From Streptomyces dengpaensis (GTDB lineage Bacteria > Actinomycetota > Actinomycetes > Streptomycetales > Streptomycetaceae): a DNA stretch of 64,000 nt. The notes beneath the pieces were generated by a model. That model had not been told where the DNA came from. It saw nothing but the letters and a program-made list of their open reading frames with translations, and made no database searches. Positions within the stretch are counted from its first letter, which is position 1; each line of letters begins with the position of its first letter. The stretch covers positions 4,278,001 through 4,342,000 of the forward strand of contig NZ_CP026652.1 in the NCBI RefSeq assembly GCF_002946835.1, read 5' to 3'. Both the position numbers and the translations under genes were made by a program. Shown here piece by piece: positions 42,780 through 49,213 of the stretch.

Positions 42780-43487
42780 CTAACGGCGCAGAGCCGCCGG
42801 TTTCCCGGCCTCCACAGGCTGCGTGGAATCAAGGTGCGCCCAGACGATCAGCCGGTGGCTGTGTCCCCACTCCGGGTCACAGGTGGTCAGCGTGAGATAG
42901 CGGCCCGGCCGCGTGTACCCGGACTTACGTGGAACAGGATCGATCACCTCAATGTCCGACGGCACTGCTTTGTAGGGACCTTTGTCGATGCGGTACGTGA
43001 ACCAGGTCGTCCCGTCGGTCAGCACCACCGCGTCACCACGGCGCAGCCGGGGAAAATCCTTGAAGGGATCCCCGTACGTGCGCCGGTGGCCGGCGACCGA
43101 GAAGTTCCCCGTCTGCCCGAGCTGGGCCGTGCCCCGGTAGTGCCCGAGCCCCTTCTTGAGGACGCTCGCGGCGGCGCCTTCGAGCAAGGGCTTGTTCCAC
43201 GTGAAACCAAGCCGCGGGATGTACATCAGCGCGAAGGGCTTCCCGTACCTGTACGGGCCGGGCGGCGCCGGGCTCCCGGCGGCCGGGGCGCCCGTGCTGG
43301 GCGTTTTCGGCTCCTGGGCGACCGTGCCCTTCGACCACTCCCTCTGGAGCACGTCGATCTGGTGGTCCATCGCACTGTCGGCCTTCACGCCCGTCCAGAA
43401 CAGCACGTAGACCACGAAGAGCACGATCACGGTGCCGACGGTGGTGCACAGTTCGCTGATCGTCCTGATGACCACTCGCACCGACAC
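42780..43487 (-). CDS. Class E sortase (third of three)
   Basis: A 235-residue sortase. The membrane helix follows the start directly (ISELCTTVGTVIVLFVVYVLFW). The external domain has catalytic His in SVAGHRRTYG, Cys in TLTTCDPEWG and Arg in SHRLIVWAHL. The motif TTCDPEW differs from TTCTPxxTS in the other two, so it may use other substrates or partners. GTG 43487 follows GGGGGAC. A parS-like site lies inside the gene (43194-43207). Confidence 0.92.
   Translation of the reverse strand: MSVRVVIRTISELCTTVGTVIVLFVVYVLFWTGVKADSAMDHQIDVLQREWSKGTVAQEPKTPSTGAPAAGSPAPPGPYRYGKPFALMYIPRLGFTWNKPLLEGAAASVLKKGLGHYRGTAQLGQTGNFSVAGHRRTYGDPFKDFPRLRRGDAVVLTDGTTWFTYRIDKGPYKAVPSDIEVIDPVPRKSGYTRPGRYLTLTTCDPEWGHSHRLIVWAHLDSTQPVEAGKPAALRR
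43194..43207. promoter_or_regulatory. parS-like ParB-binding site inside a sortase gene
   Basis: GTTCCACGTGAAAC is the reverse complement of GTTTCACGTGGAAC at 47832-47845 and differs by one base from the bacterial parS core GTTTCACGTGAAAC. Streptomyces clusters parS sites around oriC. Confidence 0.75.
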
Positions 43488-43524
43488 AAGGTCCCCCAGC
43501 GGCGGCTACTAGTGCACTGGCCCA

Positions 43525-44304
43525 CTACTCCACAGGCTTCGCGTAGTGGAGATCCACTGTGCCCGAGTAGCCGGGAAGAGTCACCGGCCCGTCCTCCTCG
43601 ACTTTCCAGCCGAGCCCGTAGACGTTGACGTACACCATGTAGTTCTGGATCGCCGGAGAGGCGGCGAGCGCGTTCTGGAGCTTCTGCGGGTCACCGACAG
43701 CGGTGATCTTGTACGGCGGTGAGTAGACGCGGCCCTGGAGGATCAGGGTGTTGCCGACACAGCGCACGGCACTCGTGGAGATCAGCCGCTGGTCCATCAC
43801 CTTGATGCCCTGGGCTCCGCCCTCCCACAGGGCGTTCACCACCGCCTGCAGGTCCTGCTGGTGGATGACCAGGTAGTCGGGCTGCGGCTCGGGGTAGCCG
43901 GGCAGCTTCGCCGTGGCGTTCGGAGGGGCGTCGTTGAGCGTGACCGTGACGGCCTCGCCCTTGAGCTTCTTGGTGCCCGCGGTCTCCTCCAGCGCGGCGA
44001 GCTTGGCATCGTCGGCCTTCGTGCCGCCGCTCTCCCGCTCGGCGAGGGCGTCGACCTCGTCCCGCAGGGCGCTGTTGGACTCGTCCAGCGACGCGTTTTT
44101 GTGGCTGCGCTCCTGGATCAAGTCGGACAGCTTCAGCAAGGACGCATCCGTGCGGATATTGGTGCCCTTGGCCGTGTCGAAGCTGGTGAAGAAAATGAGG
44201 CCGGCGAGAGCGAACACGGCCGCGGTGAGTGCACGTACGGGCCGGAAACGGCGCGCACGGGCAGGACTGGATCCCGTCCCGGGGGAGTCGGCAGAATTGC
44301 TCAA
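43525..44304 (-). CDS. DUF881 membrane protein
   Basis: A 259-residue protein. An N-terminal membrane anchor (ALTAAVFALAGLIFFTS) is followed by a coiled-coil (about 60-115, SDLIQERSHKNASLDESNSA onward) and an external DUF881 domain (GEAVTVTLNDAP ... GAQGIKVMDQRLISTSAVRC ... YMVYVNVYGLGW). DUF881 proteins occur beside crgA in actinobacteria and are linked by context to cell division. The start is TTG 44304, supported by AAGGAGAT at good distance. It is divergent from crgA. Confidence 0.88.
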   Translation of the reverse strand: MSNSADSPGTGSSPARARRFRPVRALTAAVFALAGLIFFTSFDTAKGTNIRTDASLLKLSDLIQERSHKNASLDESNSALRDEVDALAERESGGTKADDAKLAALEETAGTKKLKGEAVTVTLNDAPPNATAKLPGYPEPQPDYLVIHQQDLQAVVNALWEGGAQGIKVMDQRLISTSAVRCVGNTLILQGRVYSPPYKITAVGDPQKLQNALAASPAIQNYMVYVNVYGLGWKVEEDGPVTLPGYSGTVDLHYAKPVE

Positions 44305-44445
44305 CGTACCCTTATCTCCTTCGGCGCCGCGGAAGCACTACGCTAACGGACGCCCGGGGGAGCACTCATGTCCCCTTGTACGCTGCCCCGGAGCCCGCCC
44401 CAGTTCCCTGCGCGGCCACGCAGCGCATCGACAGGAGAGACCCTC

Positions 44446-44700
44446 GTGCCGAAGTCACGTATCCGCAAGAAGGCCGACTACACGCCGCCCCCGGCGAAGC
44501 AGGCGACCAACATCAAGCTGACCAGCCGCGGCTGGGTCGCACCGGTCATGCTGGCCATGTTCCTCATCGGCCTCGCCTGGATCGTCATCTTCTACGTGAC
44601 GGACGGCTCCCTGCCGATCGACGCCCTCGACAACTGGAACATCGTGGTCGGCTTCGGCTTCATCGCGGCGGGATTCGGCGTCTCCACACAGTGGAAGTAG
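44446..44700 (+). CDS. crgA: CrgA: cell-division protein
   Basis: An 84-residue protein with two membrane helices (about 33-52 and 66-82), basic N-terminus [15 protein letters not shown] and C-terminus ending GVSTQWK. In Streptomyces CrgA restrains FtsZ-ring formation before sporulation; in mycobacteria it brings division proteins together. GTG 44446 follows AGGAGAG. The length equals that of the known Streptomyces protein. Confidence 0.96.
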   Translation: MPKSRIRKKADYTPPPAKQATNIKLTSRGWVAPVMLAMFLIGLAWIVIFYVTDGSLPIDALDNWNIVVGFGFIAAGFGVSTQWK

Positions 44701-44736
44701 CCCCCACCAGGGCGTCCACGACAGCTCTGCCCAGGG

Positions 44737-44961
44737 TTATCCACTGAGTTATCCACAGCCGCTGTCCACAGTTGTCCACAGGAGTGGAAAAAGAACGACG
44801 ATCTGTGGATAACCCATCCGGCGTTGACGCCGGTGTGACTGACCTACCGGGATACGCAAATCTGTTCGCCCCCTGTCCGACCTGGGAAAACTTGGGTCAG
44901 CGACAGGGGGCACAGCTGTTCCCGCACAGTGTGCACAAGATCCACCACGATCTGTGGACAA
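44737..44961. promoter_or_regulatory. Cluster of DnaA boxes outside oriC
   Basis: Six matches or near matches to the box TTRTCCACA: TTATCCACT (44737), TTATCCACA (44749), CTGTCCACA (44762), TTGTCCACA (44772), and on the minus strand TTATCCACA (44804-44812) and TTGTCCACA (44953-44961). The first five fall within 76 bp between crgA and the rhomboid gene. Such density is not expected by chance. This is not the origin, which lies past dnaN. Confidence 0.75.
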
Positions 44962-44970
44962 CATCGGTAC

Positions 44971-45118
44971 CTCAGGTGAGCTGAGCACATTCTCAGGTGA
45001 GCTGGGCCCGTCGTCCCCAGGTGAGCCGATCCTGTCCCCAGCCGAGCCCATCCTGTCCCCAGGTGGGCCGATCCTGCCCTCAGGTGATGCGATTCCGTCC
45101 TCAGGTGAGCTGAGCGGT
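44971..45118. repeat. About seven degenerate 21-bp repeats across the end of the rhomboid gene
   Basis: Units such as CTCAGGTGAGCTGAGCACATT, CCCAGGTGAGCCGATCCTGTC and CCCAGGTGGGCCGATCCTGCC recur every 21 bp, with one longer unit. The last unit contains the rhomboid stop codon (45101-45103) and encodes its terminal AQLT. The remaining units are downstream of the gene. Confidence 0.8.
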
Positions 45119-46006
45119 CCTGAGCAGAGTCATGATCACCACCGCGGCCAGGACCAGGCCACACACCCCGTACTGGACGAGGGTCCGGCGCTCGCGCGGC
45201 GCGTGAACCATCGCGTAGCCGACGGCGAGGCCGCCGACGAGGCCCCCGATGTGCGCCTGCCAGGCAATGTTGCTCCACCCGAAGGTGAAGATCAGGTTGA
45301 TCACCAGCAGGGCGATGACCGGGCGCATGTCGTAGTTCATCCGGCGCATGAGCACGGCCATCGCGCCGAAGAGGCCGAAGATCGCGCCGGAGGCGCCGAG
45401 CGACGGCTGGTTAGGGGCGGCGAGGAGATAGCTGAGCGCGCTGCCCGCGAGGCCTGAGAGGAAGTAGAGGGCGAGGTAGCGGGCGCGGCCGAGGGCGGCT
45501 TCCAGGGGGCCGCCGATCCACCACAGGCTGAGCATGTTGAACAGGATGTGGATGACGCTGCCGTGCAGGAACATCGACGTCAGCATCCGGTACCACTGGC
45601 CCTCGGCGACGCCCTGGAGCTCGCCGGAGAGCAGTGCGCGTCCGAAGAGGTCGAAGCTGTTGGTGAAGCTGTCGCCCACCGCCTGCTGGACCAGGAACAT
45701 CGCGAGATTGATCCCGATGAGGATCTTGGTGACGAGCCGGGGGTCCGCGGTGACCGTACCGCCCGCGAGGGTGCGGGGCTGGGCGGCCGCCGGGGAGTGG
45801 CCAGTGCCGGAGCCGCTGCGTACGCACTCGGGGCACTGGAAGCCCACGGAGGCGCTGACCATGCACTCCGGGCAGATCGGGCGCTCGCAGCGGGTGCAGC
45901 GGACGCCGGACTCGCGGTCCGGGTGCCGGTAGCAGGTGGGCAGGCTCTGGGCGTCCTGCGGTCCCTGATCCGGTGGGCCCTGCGGGTTGCCTGGCGCCTG
46001 GTCCAT
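45101..46006 (-). CDS. Rhomboid-family intramembrane serine protease with zinc-finger N-terminus
   Basis: A 301-residue protein. The N-terminal Cys/His cluster (CYRHPDRESGVRCTRC, CPECM, CPEC; about 25-65) is B-box-like and probably binds zinc in the cytosol. Six membrane helices follow. The rhomboid catalytic Ser lies in GASGAIFGLFGA and the His in AWQAHIGGLVGG; HGSVIHILFNMLSLWW is the family's L1/TM2 region. It cleaves membrane proteins within the bilayer. Substrates are unknown. ATG 46006 was chosen. The C-terminus runs into the 21-bp repeat array. Confidence 0.92.
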   Translation of the reverse strand: MDQAPGNPQGPPDQGPQDAQSLPTCYRHPDRESGVRCTRCERPICPECMVSASVGFQCPECVRSGSGTGHSPAAAQPRTLAGGTVTADPRLVTKILIGINLAMFLVQQAVGDSFTNSFDLFGRALLSGELQGVAEGQWYRMLTSMFLHGSVIHILFNMLSLWWIGGPLEAALGRARYLALYFLSGLAGSALSYLLAAPNQPSLGASGAIFGLFGAMAVLMRRMNYDMRPVIALLVINLIFTFGWSNIAWQAHIGGLVGGLAVGYAMVHAPRERRTLVQYGVCGLVLAAVVIMTLLRTAQLT

Positions 46007-46151
46007 GGGGTCCCCAATCTCCGTACGACGGCTCGCGCGCGTACACACGGGAGTCCGTGTGCACAACGCACAGCCCCGCCCATCCTTACGGATGAACGGG
46101 GCGTTTGGTTCCCTGCGGGAGCGTTCGGACTTACCGCGCGCCGCGGGCGAG

Positions 46152-46212
46152 CCCCGGGGACCAGACCTCGGGGACCAGACCTCGGGGCCAGCCTTCGGGG
46201 ATCAGCCCTCGC
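46152..46212. repeat. 14-bp tandem repeats across the end of the cyclophilin gene
   Basis: CCCCGGGGACCAGA, CCTCGGGGACCAGA and CCTCGGGGCCAG with two poorer units follow each other. The last unit includes the cyclophilin stop codon. The gap 46007-46151 holds only an imperfect hairpin (CCCCG...CGGGG, 46071-46103). Confidence 0.7.
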
Positions 46213-46735
46213 GGGTCTCGACGACGACCGACTCGATGACGACGTCCTTGACCGGGCGGTCGGTGCGCGGGTTGGTCTGGGTGCTCGCGATGGCGTCCAC
46301 GACCTTCTGGCTGGCCTCGTCGGTGACCTCACCGAAGATGGTGTGCTTGCGGGTCAGCCAGGCCGTCGGGGAGACGGTGATGAAGAACTGCGAGCCGTTG
46401 GTGCCCGGGCCGGCGTTGGCCATGGCCAGCAGGTACGGCTTGTCGAAAGCGAGGTCCGGGTGGAACTCGTCCTCGAACTGGTAGCCGGGACCGCCGGTGC
46501 CGTTGCCCAGCGGGTCGCCGCCCTGAATCATGAATCCGCTGATCACCCGGTGGAAGACCGTGCCGTCGTAGAGCTTGTCCGTGGACTTCGCACCCGTCGC
46601 CGGGTTGACCCACTCACGCTCGCCCTTGGCGAGCTCGACGAAGTTCCGGACCGTCTTGGGCGCGTGGTTCGGCAGGAGCCGGACTTCGATGTCGCCGTGG
46701 TTGGTCTTCAGGGTGGCGTAAAGCTGCTCAGCCAC
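46202..46735 (-). CDS. Peptidyl-prolyl cis-trans isomerase, cyclophilin type
   Basis: A 177-residue cytosolic cyclophilin: TNHGDIEVRLLPNHAPKTV, catalytic Arg in FHRVISGFMIQGGDP, GSQFFITV, and HTIFGEV with the Trp-region variant AWLTRKH. It speeds proline isomerisation in protein folding. GTG 46735 follows GGAAGG. The complete family core is present. It matches the small actinobacterial PpiA, which lacks a signal peptide. Confidence 0.94.
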   Translation of the reverse strand: MAEQLYATLKTNHGDIEVRLLPNHAPKTVRNFVELAKGEREWVNPATGAKSTDKLYDGTVFHRVISGFMIQGGDPLGNGTGGPGYQFEDEFHPDLAFDKPYLLAMANAGPGTNGSQFFITVSPTAWLTRKHTIFGEVTDEASQKVVDAIASTQTNPRTDRPVKDVVIESVVVETREG

Positions 46736-47067
46736 GATCTGCCTTCCGTTGCCTTCTCTTGACCCCACGATCCTCGCACGGACCGGGCCGCACGTCGCAC
46801 GGCCACCACCTCTGAGCGAATATCCGTGCGCAGCTGAACGAATATTCGTGCGCCGCGCTTACGGAAAACCGGTCCGGTCGCCCCGCGACGGGGGCGCGTC
46901 GCGGAGATCCGTGGCATTGTCGACGACAAGCTCCTGTTGCCCCGTATGCCCTATCTCGCATGCCTCGCAGCCCAGCTCGGGGCATGATCTCAAAATGGGT
47001 GGAAAGGCGAACTGTGCCTTTGGGGTACTCAAACGCCCACGTACGCCACCGAGGAGGAGGAAAACCC

Positions 47068-47772
47068 GTGACCCGCATCGACAGCGTGCGCGCCGCGACC
47101 GGCTCGGCGAAGGACAGCGTGCTGCACGCCGCGGAAGTGGTGGCGCCTTACGCCGACACGGCCAAGGACAGGGCCTCGCACTACGCACACGAGGCTCGCG
47201 TACGGCTCGCGCCGAAGGTGTCGCAGGCCGCCGAACAGGCCCGCGTGCAGTACGACGCCCATCTCGCGCCGCGCCTCGAACAAGCCCGCACCCATGTGCC
47301 GCCGAAGGTCGACCAGGCCGCCCATGACGCCGCCGTCCGTACGCGCAAGGCGGCTCGTCAGGCAGCCGACTACTCCATGCCGAGGATCGAACAGGCGGTG
47401 GCCGCGGCCCAGCCCGTTCGAGAGGAGGCCGCGTCCCGTGGCGTGGCGGCACTGGCCGCGCTGCGCGGGCAGGTCTCGCCCGAGGAGATCCAGAAGCTGG
47501 CCCGCAAGCACGAACGGCGAATGAAGGCCGGTCGTCTGGCCAAGGGTCTGGCCGTCCTGGGGGTTTTGGCCGCCGGCGCCTTCGCCGCCTGGAAGTGGTG
47601 GGACAAGCAGGCCAACCCCGACTGGCTGGTCGAGCCCCCCGCCGCGACCGAGGTATCTGAGAGCGGCCGGCTGACGTCGGTCGACGGCACCGGCCAGTCC
47701 GGCCTGGACCCCGAGGTCCAGGCCAAGGAGGCCGATGAGCGGGCGGCGGACGAGAACGACGATCGCCGCTGA
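47068..47772 (+). CDS. DUF5324 membrane-associated protein
   Basis: A 234-residue protein. The first 165 residues are a long amphipathic alpha-helical region rich in Ala, Arg and Gln with apolipoprotein-like 11-residue periodicity (AAEQARVQYDAHLAPRLEQA). A membrane helix follows (about 165-185, LAVLGVLAAGAFAAWKWW), then an acidic tail. Unlike a signal peptide, the helix is late. GTG 47068 follows GAGGAGGAGG. The family is confined to Streptomyces and relatives; function unknown. A strong terminator follows. Confidence 0.85.
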   Translation: MTRIDSVRAATGSAKDSVLHAAEVVAPYADTAKDRASHYAHEARVRLAPKVSQAAEQARVQYDAHLAPRLEQARTHVPPKVDQAAHDAAVRTRKAARQAADYSMPRIEQAVAAAQPVREEAASRGVAALAALRGQVSPEEIQKLARKHERRMKAGRLAKGLAVLGVLAAGAFAAWKWWDKQANPDWLVEPPAATEVSESGRLTSVDGTGQSGLDPEVQAKEADERAADENDDRR

Positions 47773-47788
47773 TCCCGACCTCAACATC

Positions 47789-47828
47789 GCCGTGGGGCAG
47801 GAGACTTGACGGTCTCCTGCCCCACGGC
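47789..47828 (+). terminator. Strong terminator after the DUF5324 gene
   Basis: GCCGTGGGGCAGGAGAC pairs over 17 bp with its perfect complement across six bases. Confidence 0.9.
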
Positions 47829-47831
47829 GTT

Positions 47832-47845
47832 GTTTCACGTGGAAC
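47832..47845. promoter_or_regulatory. parS-like ParB-binding site
   Basis: GTTTCACGTGGAAC lies just past the terminator, outside any gene, and equals the site at 43194-43207 on the other strand. The rest of 47846-48278 shows no gene or motif I can support. Confidence 0.8.
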
Positions 47846-48278
47846 GGCCGGAGGCCCGAGGGCCGGCGGATCAGAGGGGCGCGGGAGCGCAGCAGCGGAT
47901 TTACGCGAGCCGCCCACGATGACATTTGCAACGCCCTCCGTGTGCAGCATCCGTGCAGACCTCGTTAACAGGACGTGATGACCCAGCTACGCACCCTCAC
48001 AGAGACCGGCCCGCACAAGGCCCTCATGCCAACACAGGCCACGCACGCACAGCACCGGCCGCCCGCAGGTGGATTCAGGAACCTCACGCCTCGCATCCGT
48101 TTGCGCAAAGAACTGCAATGACTGCAAACGACCCCCTGTGACACACGTCACTGCCACGACTCGCGTCGGCGTCAATACCGCCCGACAGCCGTCTCCCACC
48201 GGGCGCGCACAGGGAAAGAAAATGGGGCATACAAAAACCGGCCAGCCGCCACGAAGAGCGTCTGACCGGTCCGAGGTG

Positions 48279-48351
48279 TGGAGCCTAGGGGAGTCGAACC
48301 CCTGACATCTGCCATGCAAAGACAGCGCTCTACCAACTGAGCTAAGGCCCC
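48279..48351 (-). tRNA. tRNA-Ala(TGC)
   Basis: A 73-base tRNA on the minus strand: acceptor GGGGCCT/AGGCTCC with discriminator A, D-arm, anticodon loop TTTGCAT giving TGC, T-arm CAGGGGTTCGACTCCCCT. CCA is not encoded. It lies between DUF5324 and the HTH regulator. Confidence 0.96.
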
Positions 48352-48482
48352 GAAAGACAGGCGTCCGGCCGCAGGATTCCTCTGCCGACGGTCGCCGCAG
48401 ACCAGAGTACCGGGTCACCCCCGGGATCTCGCAAAAATATTGGGGGTCCCCGTGGACGACCACTCTCCGTAAGATGCTCGAC

Positions 48483-48504
48483 GTGGTTCGCTACAGCGAA
48501 CCAC
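48483..48504. promoter_or_regulatory. Palindrome upstream of the HTH regulator
   Basis: GTGGTTCGCT-AC-AGCGAACCAC is a perfect 10-bp dyad ending 31 bp before the start of the helix-turn-helix gene. The GTTCGC / GCGAAC core has the look of an operator; autoregulation is the simplest reading. Confidence 0.6.
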
Positions 48505-48534
48505 GGGTATTTGGGGAAGCGATGGGGAGACGCA

Positions 48535-49083
48535 ATGGACGCCGCACAGCAGGAAGCGACCGCAAGAGCCCGGGAGCTGCAGCGGAACTGGTACGGGGAG
48601 CCGCTGGGGGCGCTCTTCCGTAGGCTCATAGACGATCTGGGTCTCAACCAGGCGCGTCTTGCCGGGGTGCTGGGTCTGTCCGCGCCCATGCTGTCGCAGC
48701 TGATGAGCGGTCAGCGGGCCAAGATCGGCAATCCCGCCGTGGTCCAGCGTGTACAGCTGCTGCAGGACCTGGCGGGTCAGGTCGTGGACGGCAGTGTCAG
48801 CGCCGCCGAGGCGACCGAGCGCATGGACGAGATCAAGAAGTCGCAGGGGGGCTCGGTGCTCAGCAACAGCACGCAGTCGACGACCAGTTCGGGCGCGCCG
48901 ACGGTCAAACGGGTGGTCCGCGAGATCCAGTCGCTGCTGCGCTCGGTGGCAGCCGCCGGCGACATCATCGAGGCCGCCGACACCCTCGCCCCGACCCACC
49001 CGGAACTGGCAGAGTTCCTCCGGGTGTACGGCGCCGGCCGCACCTCCGATGCGGTCGCGCACTACCAGTCGCACCAGAGCTGA
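48535..49083 (+). CDS. Helix-turn-helix DNA-binding regulator
   Basis: A 182-residue protein with an HTH_3/XRE-like fold near residues 25-70 (LGALFRRLIDDLGLNQARLA, GVLGLSAPMLSQLMSGQRAK). A Ser/Thr-rich linker and a helical C-terminal domain follow (VREIQSLLRSVAAAGDIIEA ... LAEFLRVYGAGRTSDAV). ATG 48535 follows GGGGAGA; an earlier ATG eight codons upstream is less well placed. It precedes a Ser/Thr kinase gene by 130 bases, and the pair is probably one transcript. The palindrome at 48483 suggests self-control. Confidence 0.88.
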   Translation: MDAAQQEATARARELQRNWYGEPLGALFRRLIDDLGLNQARLAGVLGLSAPMLSQLMSGQRAKIGNPAVVQRVQLLQDLAGQVVDGSVSAAEATERMDEIKKSQGGSVLSNSTQSTTSSGAPTVKRVVREIQSLLRSVAAAGDIIEAADTLAPTHPELAEFLRVYGAGRTSDAVAHYQSHQS

Positions 49084-49213
49084 GCCAGCCGCCAGGCCGC
49101 CGAACGCCCGGCTGTTGAAGGACCGTTACACCTTCCAGCCGCCGCAAGTCAGGCAGCCGGGCACCTCGGAAGAGGCCTCCGGACCGACCGCCGAAGGGGA
49201 GCGACGTACGACC

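Noticed and set aside
44737..44961. oriC
   Set aside because: oriC in Streptomyces lies between dnaA and dnaN and has many more boxes. dnaN is at the right edge, so the origin should be outside the window.
47846..48278. Short frames between the parS-like site and tRNA-Ala
   Set aside because: No ribosome sites, domains or conserved look; treated as non-coding.
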